Positions 32,940 to 42,499 of a DNA stretch of 55,016 nt are shown in pieces. Position numbers and translations under genes: made by a program. The notes beneath the pieces were generated by a model that saw nothing but the letters and a program-made list of their open reading frames with translations, searched no databases and had not been told where the DNA came from. The stretch is from Pseudomonadota bacterium (lineage in GTDB: Bacteria; Pseudomonadota; Gammaproteobacteria; Acidiferrobacterales; Acidiferrobacteraceae), in assembly GCA_021784755.1 (NCBI GenBank), contig JAJYHM010000022.1, forward strand, positions 38,719-93,734. Direction: 5' to 3'. Every line of letters begins with the position of its first letter. Positions within the stretch are counted from its first letter, which is position 1.

Positions 32940-33929
32940 GTGGTCGACGACGAACGGTTAGGCGCCGTGGCGCAATTTGCGGGACAGGCACTGGGCGCCA
33001 TGGCGTTCTCGATCGCCCCCGCATCCTCCGACGCGAGCTTTCGGCGCTACTTTCGGATAACAGCGGGGCCCAATTCGTGGATCGCCATGGACGCCCCTCC
33101 CGAAAAAGAGGACCTCGCGCTCTTCGTCAAGATCGCGCGGCGCTTCCGAGCGCTAGGCCTGCACGTCCCTGAGGTCCTGGCCTGCGATCTCGACGCGGGC
33201 TTCGCCCTGTTGAGCGACCTCGGTCACGTCCCCTATCTTCAGGCCCTGAACGATGAGACGGCCGACCGCCTCTACGGCGACGCCCTCGGGGCCCTGGTGG
33301 TGCTGCAGACCGGGACCTTCGCCGACCCGGGCTTCCTGCCCCCTTACGACGAGGCCTTGCTGCGCCAGGAAATGGAGCGCTTCCCGGAGTGGTATCTTCG
33401 CCGTTACCTGGGCCTGACGCCGACCGATGCGCAAAGACAGATGCTGGAGGCCGCGTTCGCACGCCTCGTCGCATCGGCGCTCGATCAACCCCAGGTGTGG
33501 GTCCATCGCGACTACCACTCGCGCAATCTGCTCGTGAACAACATCCACAACCCAGGCATCCTCGACTTCCAGGATGCAGTGCTTGGGCCCATCACCTACG
33601 ACCTCGTCTCGCTGCTCAAAGATTGCTATATCGCCTGGCCGCGCGCGCGCGTGGTCGATTGGGTGAAGGGCTATTGCGCGCTCGCGCGCGAATCGGGGCT
33701 GCACTGTTGCAAGGATGACACACTCTTCCTTGAGTGGTTCGACCGCATGGGCATTCAGCGCCACCTGAAGGTCGCGGGCATATTCGCGCGACTGCATCTG
33801 CGCGACGGCAAGTCCGGCTACCTGGCCGATCTGCCGCTCACCATGCGCTACCTCAAGGAGGCGACCGCCCTCTACCCGGATCTCGCCGCACTCCACCACC
33901 TCCTCTGCACGCTGCCGGAGTCGCCGTGA
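32940..33929 (+). CDS. amgK: Anomeric N-acetylmuramate/N-acetylglucosamine kinase AmgK
   Basis: 329 residues starting at GTG with GAAGGGG upstream. An aminoglycoside-phosphotransferase-type kinase: SSDASFRRYFRI at the N-lobe, catalytic WVHRDYHSRNLLV (about residues 188-200) and ILDFQDAVLGPITYDLVSLL with the metal-binding Asp. With the adjacent MurU this is the cell-wall recycling route that bypasses de novo MurA/MurB steps, described in Pseudomonas and many gammaproteobacteria. It lies divergent to lptD and overlaps murU. Confidence 0.93.
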   Translation: MVDDERLGAVAQFAGQALGAMAFSIAPASSDASFRRYFRITAGPNSWIAMDAPPEKEDLALFVKIARRFRALGLHVPEVLACDLDAGFALLSDLGHVPYLQALNDETADRLYGDALGALVVLQTGTFADPGFLPPYDEALLRQEMERFPEWYLRRYLGLTPTDAQRQMLEAAFARLVASALDQPQVWVHRDYHSRNLLVNNIHNPGILDFQDAVLGPITYDLVSLLKDCYIAWPRARVVDWVKGYCALARESGLHCCKDDTLFLEWFDRMGIQRHLKVAGIFARLHLRDGKSGYLADLPLTMRYLKEATALYPDLAALHHLLCTLPESP

Positions 33930-34579
33930 AGGCCATGATATTGGCCGCCGGACGCGGCGAGCGCATGCGTCCTCTGACCGATGTGATACCAAAGCCCCTG
34001 CTCACAGTCCGCGGGACACCGCTTTTGGACCGACTCATTATGCAACTGGTCGCCGCCGGATTCGGCGACATCGTCATAAACGTCGCCCACCTGGGCCACC
34101 GCATCCGCGAACACCTGGGATCGGGCGCGCAGCTGCGCGCGAACATCGCCTATTCGGAAGAAGGCCCAGCGAGCCTCGAGACCGGTGGAGGCATACGTCG
34201 CGCGCTCCCACTGCTCGGCTGCGGTCCGTTTCTGGTTGTGAACGGCGATATCTACACGGATTTTCCCTTCGGGGGCTTGCCGAGGACACTCGAAGGGCTA
34301 GCCCACTTGGTTCTGGTCGACAACCCGGAACATCATCCCGACGGAGACTTTGGTCTGCGCACGGGAAAGGTTGTGGATGCGCCACCGCGGCTTACCTTCG
34401 CTGGCATCGGCGTCTACGATGCCGCCTTGTTCTCGGATAGGACCGACGAGCGTTTCCCGCTAGGGCCGCTGCTGCGTGAGACCGCAAGGCGCGGCCTCGT
34501 CACGGGCGAGCGTCATCACGGACTTTGGACCGACGTCGGGACCCCCGAAAGGCTTGCCGCACTGAATGGGGGCGACTGA
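33926..34579 (+). CDS. murU: N-acetylmuramate alpha-1-phosphate uridylyltransferase MurU
   Basis: 217 residues from a GTG that shares GTGA with the amgK stop; Pseudomonas MurU has about 223. The nucleotidyltransferase signature is MILAAGRGERMRPLTDVIPK, followed by PLLTVRGTPLLDRLI, NGDIYTDF (metal site) and GLWTDVGTPERL at the end. It converts MurNAc-1-phosphate to UDP-MurNAc in peptidoglycan recycling. Operon position next to amgK supports MurU over a generic sugar nucleotidyltransferase. Confidence 0.92.
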   Translation: MKAMILAAGRGERMRPLTDVIPKPLLTVRGTPLLDRLIMQLVAAGFGDIVINVAHLGHRIREHLGSGAQLRANIAYSEEGPASLETGGGIRRALPLLGCGPFLVVNGDIYTDFPFGGLPRTLEGLAHLVLVDNPEHHPDGDFGLRTGKVVDAPPRLTFAGIGVYDAALFSDRTDERFPLGPLLRETARRGLVTGERHHGLWTDVGTPERLAALNGGD

Positions 34580-35017
34580 ATGGACGCGCCGGAAGATGTG
34601 GCGCTGCCTGCAGAGCTGATGGCGCAGGCGCAGGCGCAGTGGATGACGCTGATGACGGTCGCCGTCTGGGGTGATCTCAAAAGCGAGCAGCTGGGGCTTC
34701 TTGGCAAGCTGCGCAAGCGCATCCTGGACCTCGGCGAACGACTGAAATCCCTCGATGGCGACCGTGCCTGGATCCCCAAACGGCGCGAGCGCATCAAAAA
34801 CCTTCTGGGCTCGTGTCTGAGCGCACGCGATGCGCTCCTGCAGGCCGAACGCGCAGCGCAAGGCGTCACAGGCGGACGGGATATCGGAAAACTCTCGGAG
34901 GCCTTCGTTGCCCTCCACAGGCTCATCACATCCGAACTGCAGGGACACGAAAATGCCTGGGCGGAGACCCTCCAGGCCTTGAATAGAGAGGCTTTACAGG
35001 AAGACGACGAACCATAA
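34580..35017 (+). CDS. Hypothetical helical protein downstream of murU
   Basis: 145 residues, starting directly after the murU stop. The sequence is predicted almost all-helical and charged (KLRKRILDLGERLKSL, RRERIKNLLGSCLSARDAL), with no signal peptide or membrane segment. I recognise no domain. Coupling to murU suggests expression with the recycling pair, but no function can be assigned. Confidence 0.65.
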   Translation: MDAPEDVALPAELMAQAQAQWMTLMTVAVWGDLKSEQLGLLGKLRKRILDLGERLKSLDGDRAWIPKRRERIKNLLGSCLSARDALLQAERAAQGVTGGRDIGKLSEAFVALHRLITSELQGHENAWAETLQALNREALQEDDEP

Positions 35018-35046
35018 AAAAGAAAGGCCGTGTCAAAGACACGGCC
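35016..35046 (-). terminator. Intrinsic terminator of the histone-H1-like gene
   Basis: GGCCGTGTC and GACACGGCC pair around a 3-base loop; read on the minus strand it is followed by TTTCTTTTTT. It lies 17 bases past the stop of the H1-like gene and just beside the end of the convergent hypothetical gene. Confidence 0.9.
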
Positions 35047-35063
35047 CACTGCGCTCCTGCAGT

Positions 35064-35324
35064 CTACTTCTTGGTGCGCGCCTTCTTCTTTTTTGCGGCC
35101 GTGGCCCGGGGCGCCGACTTCTTGACCGAAGCCTTAGCACGTGACTTCATCGCCGACTTCGGGGCAGATGCCCTTTTCGGCGCGGCCTTCTTAACGGCCG
35201 CTTTCTTGGTCACAGACTTTTTGGCCGACGACTTCTTGATGGCCGACTTTTTGGCCGACGCCTTGGCTGGCGCGCTTTTTCGTGCCGCCTTCTTGGGCGC
35301 CGCCGCCTTCTTCTTTATTGCCAT
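35064..35324 (-). CDS. Histone H1-like, lysine/alanine-rich DNA-binding protein
   Basis: 86 residues, about a third Lys plus many Ala, Ser, Pro and Arg, in KKAxxKKS-type repeats, without hydrophobic or acidic residues. This composition is that of bacterial H1-like proteins and of the C-terminal part of AlgP/AlgR3. Such proteins bind DNA non-specifically in the nucleoid. AAGGAGTGAG precedes the ATG and a good terminator follows, so this is a real single-gene unit. Target genes are unknown. Confidence 0.85.
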   Translation of the reverse strand: MAIKKKAAAPKKAARKSAPAKASAKKSAIKKSSAKKSVTKKAAVKKAAPKRASAPKSAMKSRAKASVKKSAPRATAAKKKKARTKK

Positions 35325-36000
35325 ACGCTCACTCCTTCGTTCATGTTAAGAGTCGCACCCCGCCAACTCTCCGCCTCCCTGAGTTCGGGCGTCGGGGCAA
35401 GGAGCCAACCGGCCAATCCACGATCGGGACAGGTGTCTCGACCGCATGCCTCGGAGCGCGAGATCTCGACACGCGCCCGTTTCCCAGCGTGACGGACGTC
35501 GCAGTTACGTACATCACGAGATCGCGTCGTCGTCAAGGCTAACTGTAACAGCGATATCAACATTTGCAAACAATTTGGTCGGCATTCTCGTTAAAAGATG
35601 TGGCGACGGGTTCGAATACGCGATGCAACCCGGTTACCGAAGCCCGAAGAGGCGAGAGAGCCGAAGACCTTCGGCTCGGGACGGAGCTCGGTCGGCCGAC
35701 TGCGCGTTGATCGAACGCGATGACGATACGAGGGCGCGAACAAGGCCGCTCAAGAACAGCGCGGCCTCGCGGCGCGACGCCTTTGCGATAGCGGCCGTGA
35801 ACGTGCGGTAAGGTTCGCGCTGCTTTATGCGCAAAACCCTCATGCTGCGCCTCTCGTGGGACAAATCGGACCAGAGTCCGGCACAGAGCGGCAAGGAGTC
35901 TGGCATGATGGCCACCATCTAGTGCCTAACACGGGTTCCGGCGACTTGTGGCGCCCCCAAGTGCCCACCCATTCTGAAAGAACCTGGAGGATGCTGATTC
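35325..36000. other. 676-base stretch without a confident gene
   Basis: The right end holds the ribosome site of the next gene (GGAGG at 35986). A minus-strand frame of 94 codons (35634-35918) is open, but its composition is not convincing and it has no clear ribosome site. A GGGTTCGAATAC near 35608 resembles a tRNA T-loop, but the arms do not pair. I see nothing else. Confidence 0.5.
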
Positions 36001-36390
36001 ATGACTAATCTAACCCCCTCTGAGCTTAAGCGCTTAACAGATAAACTGACGACCCGCCGCAGTGAACTTGAGGCTATGGTTCGCACCGACGCCGAACATG
36101 ACAACCTTCGGCGGATGGGCGGCGAGGTTGGGGACCCAGGCGATGAGTCGGCGGCACTTCAGCAGACCGACCTGAATCTGGCAGAGATGGAAGGCAGCGT
36201 GCGGGAACTGCAAGCCATCGACCAGGCCCTGGAACGCGTCAGGGAGAGCCGCTACGGGCATTGCGCGGAATGCGGGTGCGACATCCCCGCCGCGCGTCTC
36301 GACGCCTACCCTACCGCCGAACGCTGCACGCCCTGTCAGGCACGCCATGAGCGTGTGTATGGGGGGCGTGACGTCACGCCCTCCCTTTAA
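36001..36390 (+). CDS. DksA/TraR-type zinc finger protein
   Basis: 129 residues: an N-terminal coiled-coil (LKRLTDKLTTRRSELEAMV ... ELQAIDQALERVRE) followed by the zinc finger YGHCAECGCDIPAARLDAYP ... RCTPCQARHE near residues 86-115, with all four cysteines. Such proteins act in the RNA polymerase secondary channel. It is shorter than DksA (about 150), and the coiled-coil tip does not show the DxxDxA tip I would expect of DksA, so a DksA2- or TraR-like paralogue is more likely. It is transcribed alone. Confidence 0.85.
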   Translation: MTNLTPSELKRLTDKLTTRRSELEAMVRTDAEHDNLRRMGGEVGDPGDESAALQQTDLNLAEMEGSVRELQAIDQALERVRESRYGHCAECGCDIPAARLDAYPTAERCTPCQARHERVYGGRDVTPSL

Positions 36391-36508
36391 GGACACGGAC
36401 GGCGCCGCTTCCTGAGCAACGCCCCCGGCTGCGCCGAGAGGCGCTAGGCGCAATCTGCTAAAATGTCCCCGCGGCAGACTTTGCCGTTTCGCTCGGTGGA
36501 CTGAAACC

Positions 36509-37897
36509 ATGCAATTGACCGTGATCGGAACGGGCTATGTCGGGCTCGTGACTGGCGCATGTTTTGCGGAGATGGGCAACGAAGTCGCGTGCGTGGATAT
36601 CGACGAACGCAAGATCGAGGGGCTCAAACGGGGCGTACTGCCCATATATGAGCCAGGGCTCGAGGATATCGTCCGCAGCAATGTCGATGCCGGACGACTG
36701 CAATTCACAACCTCGCTCAAAGACGCCCTGGCCACGAGCGACGTGTACTTCATAGCAGTAGGCACGCCACCGCGTGAAGATGGATCGGCGGACCTGCGCC
36801 ATGTGCTGGACGTCGCGCGCGAAATCGGCCGCCACCTCGATCACTACGCGATAATCGTCGACAAGTCCACCGTGCCCGTGGGCACCGCGGAGCGCGTGCG
36901 CGAGGCGATCGCAACCGAGCTCAAGGCGCGCGACATGAACACCCCCTTCGATGTCGTGAGCAACCCTGAATTCTTGAAAGAAGGTGACGCCATCGCGGAT
37001 TTCATGCGACCGGACCGCGTGGTCGTGGGCTGCGCGTCCGACCGGGCCCGTGATCGCATGCGGGACCTCTACGCGACCTTCATGCGTAATCATGACCGCC
37101 TACTCTTCATGAGCGTGCGGGCCGCGGAGATGACGAAGTACGCAGCGAACGCGATGCTCGCAACAAAAATCTCGTTTATCAACGAGATCGCCAACCTCTG
37201 CGAACGCTTGGACGTGGACGTGGAAAGCGTGCGGCAGGGGATAGGCTCGGATAGCCGCATCGGATACTCCTTCATCTATCCCGGCTGCGGCTACGGCGGT
37301 TCCTGCTTCCCGAAAGACGTGAAGGCGATCATCCATATGGCCGATGAGTGCGGCTTCGAGCCCACGGTCCTGAAAGCGGTGGAGCAGCGTAACGAACAAC
37401 AAAAGCATGTGCTTTTTCAACACATCACCGGGGAATACGGCAGCGATCTCAAGGGACGACATTTTGCCGTCTGGGGCCTCGCTTTCAAGCCCGGAACGGA
37501 CGATATGCGAGAGGCGTCGTCCGTGGTGCTGCTCGAAAGTCTCATAGCCGCCGGGGCGACGGTCACGGCATACGATCCCGTGGCCGCCGAGACGGCGCGC
37601 GCCGAACTGCCGAAGGCTTGGCTCGAACGGGGCACGCTCAAGATCGTCAACGATCAATATCGGGCGCTTGAAGGGGCCGATGCGCTGATCCTCGTGACGG
37701 AATGGAAACCCTTCAGACATCCCGATTTCGAGAGGATCCTCAAGCTCCTGAAGAGTCCCCGCGTGTTCGATGGCCGCAACCAGTACAGCCCGCAACAACT
37801 TGCCGAATTGGGCTTCCGGTATACCGGCATCGGTCGCTCCAATCTCCGTCAAATGGAGCAAGACCAAAAGGTTGACAAGGGGCGGCGGTCGTCGTAG
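36509..37897 (+). CDS. ugd: UDP-glucose 6-dehydrogenase
   Basis: 462 residues. The NAD-binding start is MQLTVIGTGYVGLVTGACFA, followed by VGTPPREDGSADL, STVPVGTAERV, the fold SNPEFLKEGDAI, and the catalytic GYGGSCFPKDVKAI with Cys near residue 268, then FKPGTDDMREASS. It oxidises UDP-glucose to UDP-glucuronate, the first precursor of L-Ara4N. The arn operon is about 4 kb downstream on the other strand, so Ugd supplies it from a separate transcript. Confidence 0.96.
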   Translation: MQLTVIGTGYVGLVTGACFAEMGNEVACVDIDERKIEGLKRGVLPIYEPGLEDIVRSNVDAGRLQFTTSLKDALATSDVYFIAVGTPPREDGSADLRHVLDVAREIGRHLDHYAIIVDKSTVPVGTAERVREAIATELKARDMNTPFDVVSNPEFLKEGDAIADFMRPDRVVVGCASDRARDRMRDLYATFMRNHDRLLFMSVRAAEMTKYAANAMLATKISFINEIANLCERLDVDVESVRQGIGSDSRIGYSFIYPGCGYGGSCFPKDVKAIIHMADECGFEPTVLKAVEQRNEQQKHVLFQHITGEYGSDLKGRHFAVWGLAFKPGTDDMREASSVVLLESLIAAGATVTAYDPVAAETARAELPKAWLERGTLKIVNDQYRALEGADALILVTEWKPFRHPDFERILKLLKSPRVFDGRNQYSPQQLAELGFRYTGIGRSNLRQMEQDQKVDKGRRSS

Positions 37898-38193
37898 CGT
37901 GGCCGCCAAGGCTGACTTTCTTGTAAAGAAAGGATGAGGTGTGGTCACGAGCGACCAGGAAGGCAGCTACCCAGGAGGCAACTGTCCTGACGACCCCCTT
38001 GGTGCCGGACACGAACTCAAGTGGCTCGCAACCGTAACTGCGCTACCCGCGGCGAGCCAGACCGGCAACGGCGAAAGAGGCCTCGGTCGCAGTTGGAATC
38101 ATACCGGCCAGCGACAAGCGTGGTCGCGAAGACTCGTCGAGGCAAAGAAAGTCGTGCGTCCTTAAGGGCGCACTCTATTTGATAGCAGGGGTT

Positions 38194-39204
38194 ATGACTC
38201 ACACGGCGCGCACGGTAGAAGAACTCTTCGAATTGCCCTTTTTCGACCTCTTGTTCGAGGCACACTCGGCCCATCGCCGACACTTCAATGCGAACGAGAT
38301 CCAGATCAGCACCCTGCTGTCGATCAAGACAGGGGGCTGCCCCGAGGACTGCGGATACTGTCCGCAATCACGGCGCCACCACACGGGTGTCGAGGACGAG
38401 GACTTACTGAGCGTCGACGAAGTGGTGGCGGCGGCGCGGCGCGCGAAGGCCAGCGGTGCCGGTCGCTTCTGCATGGGCGCGGCATGGCGCGGCCCCAAGG
38501 AGCGCGACCTCGCGCGCGTGGCGGAGATGATCGCGGCGATCCGTGACCTGGGGCTCGAGACCTGCGCGACTCTGGGGCTGCTGCGGGAGGGCCAGGCGGA
38601 GCAACTCGCTCAAGCGGGCCTCGACTACTACAACCATAACCTGGACACGAGCCGCGAATTCTACGGGGAAGTCATCGGTACACGCACGTACGACGACCGC
38701 CTGGAAACCCTTGCGCGCGTGCGCAAGGCCGGACTCAAGGTCTGCTGCGGAGGTATCGTCGGCATGGGCGAGGACAGACGGGATCGCGCCGGCCTCATAG
38801 CGCAGCTCGCGGCGCTTGATCCGCCACCGGAGAGCGTGCCGGTCAATCTCCTCGTGCGCGTCCCGGGGACGCCGCTTGGAGAGGCCGCGGGCCTCGAGCC
38901 CTTCGAATTCGTGCGCACCATCGCCGTGGCGCGCATCTGCCTGCCGCATAGCCGCGTGCGCATCGCCGCCGGCCGCGAAGGGATGAGCGAAGAACTACAG
39001 GCGCTCTGCTATTTCGCCGGTGCCAACTCCATCTTTGCAGGCGAGGTGCTGCTCACGACACCGAACCCCAAAGTGGCCGCCGACCAGGCCTTGTTCGCCA
39101 AGCTGGGGCTCAAGACCTGCGCCCCCGCGGCCTTGGAGGCGGAGGGCGCAAGGGATCCAGGGGCCATTCATGACGGGGATAGCGCGCCGCGAGGCTGCGC
39201 CTGA
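38194..39204 (+). CDS. bioB: Biotin synthase
   Basis: 336 residues from the ATG that begins [15 protein letters not shown], matching the family start; a TTG five codons upstream has no ribosome site. The radical SAM cluster motif is [11 protein letters not shown] (CX3CX2C), with the 2Fe-2S site in [26 protein letters not shown] and RIAAGRE. It inserts sulfur into dethiobiotin. No other bio gene is in the window. The 3' end overlaps the convergent hrpB by 95 bases. The 296-base gap upstream holds nothing I recognise. Confidence 0.97.
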   Translation: MTHTARTVEELFELPFFDLLFEAHSAHRRHFNANEIQISTLLSIKTGGCPEDCGYCPQSRRHHTGVEDEDLLSVDEVVAAARRAKASGAGRFCMGAAWRGPKERDLARVAEMIAAIRDLGLETCATLGLLREGQAEQLAQAGLDYYNHNLDTSREFYGEVIGTRTYDDRLETLARVRKAGLKVCCGGIVGMGEDRRDRAGLIAQLAALDPPPESVPVNLLVRVPGTPLGEAAGLEPFEFVRTIAVARICLPHSRVRIAAGREGMSEELQALCYFAGANSIFAGEVLLTTPNPKVAADQALFAKLGLKTCAPAALEAEGARDPGAIHDGDSAPRGCA

Positions 39205-41584
39205 GTTCCAGGTAAGCGGTCTGCCAAAAACCACGGAGATCGGATGTCACTTGCAGGGGCCGCCGCGCGGGCGAGAGCAGCTCCAGCGTGACACGCACCC
39301 GGCCCCCGGCCACCGCCGGGGCCTCGGTCATGCCAAAAAACTCCTGTAAGGGCGCGGCCAGTACCGGTCCCCGGTCGTCGGAATAACGTAACGCATAGCG
39401 ACGCCCCGAACGCAGGGCGAGCGCCTCCGGCGCCAGGCGCTCGAGCTCCGCCCATTGATCTCGGGTCAAGAGGCCGCAACGAAGACCGCGACCCACATCC
39501 ACCCGCACCACAGGGTCCCGCGCGCTCGCCGCTATGATGGTCGCGCCCAGCCAGCGCCCTGCATTGGCGGCGAGCGCCTCATCACGCATATCGGGCCACC
39601 CGTCCGCGGGCCGCGACGAAGCAAGCCACTGAAGCCGCGTGCGCAGCGCGCATGCCTCCTCATCCCAGGCCAGCACGCCCAGGCCGCCGCGCCGCACCGC
39701 CGCTTCTAAAATGCCCCCGAAATCGGCATCCACGGGCAAGGGGGCGGGCAGGGCCTTAAAAACGATATCCCCGAGCGCCCACTCCCGGTGTGCGCCGAAG
39801 GCCTGCGCCCGTTCATCCCAGCGCGTATGCAGGCGCTCGACCGCCGTCTGCTGTAGTCTCGCCCATACGAGGCTTGGTATGGGGGTTGCCAAGCGGATCC
39901 ACGGACCATCCGCGGCCTCCTCGACGATCAATGCGATAAGCGCCTCCTCGCGGCTCAAGGGGTCCGCCAGCGGCAGGCGCGCCCGCGGGCCGCAGGCGAG
40001 CTTGAAGACCGGGGCCTCCCCACCCTCTACGCGCAGGGCAATGCGATCGCGGTAAGCCGGGATCAGAAGCTCGGCCAGGACTTCGGCGGTCGGGTCCATC
40101 CCCTCCCAAGGCGGCACCCCCATCCGGCGCGCGAGCCTGCGAAGCCTCAGGCCAGGCGCCGAGCGCGGGTGTGCTCGTAAGAGCGCAAGGCGCGTGACGA
40201 CCGACGCATCGTCGCGATCGCGCGCGAGGTCACGCTCGTCCAAAAGGGCGCCCAGCGCGCAGACCAGTGGATAGCGTGCAGGGTCGGCCTGCGCCAAGAC
40301 CGCACCCAGTCGCGGGCTCAGACCGTAGTCCACGGCGCGACGGCCGGCGGGGGTGACGGATCCGCCGCCGTCCACGAGCCCCAGATCCCGAAGAAGACTG
40401 CGTGCCGCATCGAGCGCGGCGGTCGGGGGCTTGGTGATCCACTTGAGGGCCTGGGCGTCGGGTGTGCCCCACGCCGCCAGATCGAGCGCAAGCCCGCTTA
40501 GATCGCTCTGCTCGATCTCGGGCTTTGCGAAGCGCGGGCGCCCCCGGTGGTCGCCCTCGGTCCAAAGACGCAGGCAATGGCCTGGGCGCACACGGCCGGC
40601 ACGGCCGGCACGCTGATCAGCGAGGTCCTGGCTTGCCGGGGAGGTGAGGAGACGCGTCAATCCGCTCGCGCGGTCGAAAGATGCGGCGCGCACGAGACCT
40701 GCGTCGACCACGGCATCGACACGCGGCAGGGTCACGCTGCTCTGCGCAACAGCACTCGCCAGGATCACGCGCCGGCACCCGGCGTGTTCGCGCACCAGAT
40801 CCTGTTCGGACGCACTCATCGTTCCATGGAGCCGATGGAGCGCAAACCCCATGCTCGAGACATCATTCAGGAGGGCGCGCTCACAGAGGACGATTTCGCG
40901 CATGCCCGGGAGGAACACGAGGACATCGCCGCGCGTAAGCGCAAGGACCCGCAACACGCCTTCGCGAACGAGGCGATCGAGACGCGCATCGGGCGGTCTT
41001 GGCAGATATTCGATCATGACCGGGAACTGCCGGCCCTGCGATTCAATGAGGGGCGCGTCCGGGAAGTGTTCGGCGACGGTCTCCATGGCCAAAGTCGCCG
41101 ACATGAGCAAAACGCGCAGATCCGGCCGTAGACCCGCCTGGACGTCACGCACCAGGGCCAGCCCAAGGTCGGTGGCGAGATGCCGCTCATGGACCTCATC
41201 AAAAATGACAAGACCGATGTCATCCAGCCCGGGGTCGTGCTGCAGGCGTCTCGTCAATAAGCCTTCGGTCACGACTTCGATGCGCGTCGCGCGCGAAACG
41301 ACCGTTTCGGTGCCCGTGCGGTAGCCGATGGTCGCTCCTACGCGCTCGTCGCGGCTTGCCGCCATCCATTCGCACGCCAATCGCGCCGCGAGCTTGCGGG
41401 GCTCGAGCATGAGGATCTTACGGCCTTCAAGGAACGCGAGGTCGAGCAGGGCAGGCGGTACGAAAGTGGTTTTGCCGCTGCCTGTGGGTGCCGACAGCAC
41501 CACCACAGGCTGGCGCATGAGGGCCACCTTGAGCGCGCCCAGGCTTTGGCCTACCGGCGGCGGATCGGACGGTAACCCGCTCAA
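39110..41584 (-). CDS. hrpB: ATP-dependent RNA helicase HrpB
   Basis: 824 residues. Helicase motifs are [13 protein letters not shown] (Walker A), [12 protein letters not shown] (DEVH box), [10 protein letters not shown] (motif III) and [19 protein letters not shown] (motif VI), followed by a winged-helix/ratchet region and the HrpB-specific C-terminal domain. It belongs to the DEAH/RHA group; the cellular role is unclear. It starts inside the arnD stop (ATGA), so it is probably the last gene of the arn operon. Its last 95 bases overlap bioB. Confidence 0.95.
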   Translation of the reverse strand: MSGLPSDPPPVGQSLGALKVALMRQPVVVLSAPTGSGKTTFVPPALLDLAFLEGRKILMLEPRKLAARLACEWMAASRDERVGATIGYRTGTETVVSRATRIEVVTEGLLTRRLQHDPGLDDIGLVIFDEVHERHLATDLGLALVRDVQAGLRPDLRVLLMSATLAMETVAEHFPDAPLIESQGRQFPVMIEYLPRPPDARLDRLVREGVLRVLALTRGDVLVFLPGMREIVLCERALLNDVSSMGFALHRLHGTMSASEQDLVREHAGCRRVILASAVAQSSVTLPRVDAVVDAGLVRAASFDRASGLTRLLTSPASQDLADQRAGRAGRVRPGHCLRLWTEGDHRGRPRFAKPEIEQSDLSGLALDLAAWGTPDAQALKWITKPPTAALDAARSLLRDLGLVDGGGSVTPAGRRAVDYGLSPRLGAVLAQADPARYPLVCALGALLDERDLARDRDDASVVTRLALLRAHPRSAPGLRLRRLARRMGVPPWEGMDPTAEVLAELLIPAYRDRIALRVEGGEAPVFKLACGPRARLPLADPLSREEALIALIVEEAADGPWIRLATPIPSLVWARLQQTAVERLHTRWDERAQAFGAHREWALGDIVFKALPAPLPVDADFGGILEAAVRRGGLGVLAWDEEACALRTRLQWLASSRPADGWPDMRDEALAANAGRWLGATIIAASARDPVVRVDVGRGLRCGLLTRDQWAELERLAPEALALRSGRRYALRYSDDRGPVLAAPLQEFFGMTEAPAVAGGRVRVTLELLSPARRPLQVTSDLRGFWQTAYLELRRSLAARYPRHEWPLDPLRPPPPRPRGRRS

Positions 41585-42495
41585 GCGACGGCGTTGCCCT
41601 GGACGGCGAGCGTCCCTGAGCGTCCATCGATCTCGGCCAGGATAAGTTCATGCGCCGGTATGGTAGCGGGGGCCACGAGCGCGGCGCGCGCGACATCCGC
41701 CAAGGTGATGAACTGCACGCGCATAGACACCGCACGCGTCAGGAACTCGCGAAACCAGGCGTATTTGGCCATACCCTCGATTTCCGCGTGGAGGGTCATG
41801 ACATTGACCTCGTTACGGCGCAGCAGGGAGAAATAGTGGGTCGCGAGCGACTCTTCGGGGTAGTCAGGGCGCCCCAGGAGCTCATCCAGAGTCGGTAGGG
41901 TGCTCGGGATCTGGAGGGTTTGAAACCGCTCTTTGCGAACCACGGGAAAAAACGGGCAGACCCCGCGCGCATCACTCGCGTAGGTAAGACCCGCCTCGTC
42001 GTAGACGGTGAGGCTCTGAGCGTCGGCCTGCCAGCCGGCAGCCGCCGCAGAGGCCGCCGGGACCCCGAAGACCCGCTCGAACTCAGCGCGCGCCCGTCCG
42101 AATTCACGGCGCACCTCACCTATGCGCATGTGATGCAGCCCGTCCTGCCACCGGATGTGGTCGTAGCAGTGGATGCCAACATCGTGACCGGCATCCCGCA
42201 CCGCGCGCATGAGGCCGGCATGGCGCGCGCCGATGTGTGGACCTGGCCACAGTACGCCATTTAAGAGGGTACGAACGCCATAGGTGCTCACCACACTGGT
42301 GCGCCTCACCTTCTTCAAGAAGCCGGGACGAAAGACCCGCCGCAGGGCGCGGCCGGTGTTGTCCGGCCCCAAGGAGAAGAAGAAGCTCGCGCGTATCCCG
42401 AGCTCGCCAAAGACTCGCGCCAGGGCCGGGACACCGAGGCGCGTGCCGCGCTCGGTATCCACATCGACTTTCAGGGCGAGAACGAGGTCGGGCAT
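41581..42495 (-). CDS. arnD: 4-deoxy-4-formamido-L-arabinose-phosphoundecaprenol deformylase ArnD
   Basis: 304 residues of the polysaccharide deacetylase (NodB) fold: LALKVDVDTERGTRLGVPAL at the start (metal-binding Asp), DVGIHCYDHIRWQD with the His-x-x-x-His-like metal site, and VMTLHAEIEGM near the C-terminus. ArnD removes the formyl group before transfer of L-Ara4N to lipid A. It lies 4 bases after the decarboxylase gene and overlaps hrpB. Confidence 0.94.
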   Translation of the reverse strand: MPDLVLALKVDVDTERGTRLGVPALARVFGELGIRASFFFSLGPDNTGRALRRVFRPGFLKKVRRTSVVSTYGVRTLLNGVLWPGPHIGARHAGLMRAVRDAGHDVGIHCYDHIRWQDGLHHMRIGEVRREFGRARAEFERVFGVPAASAAAAGWQADAQSLTVYDEAGLTYASDARGVCPFFPVVRKERFQTLQIPSTLPTLDELLGRPDYPEESLATHYFSLLRRNEVNVMTLHAEIEGMAKYAWFREFLTRAVSMRVQFITLADVARAALVAPATIPAHELILAEIDGRSGTLAVQGNAVA

Positions 42496-42499
42496 CCCC

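Noticed and set aside
35600-35640. tRNA T-loop-like GGGTTCGAATAC
   Set aside because: The flanking bases do not form a T-stem and no acceptor, D or anticodon arms can be built around it.
35634-35918. Open minus-strand frame of 94 codons in the gap before the DksA-like gene
   Set aside because: Low-complexity, arginine/serine-rich composition, no convincing ribosome site, no recognisable motif.
37941-38165. Possible small gene or riboswitch before bioB
   Set aside because: A frame with a fair ribosome site exists, but the protein text looks random; no BirA operator or known riboswitch fold was found.
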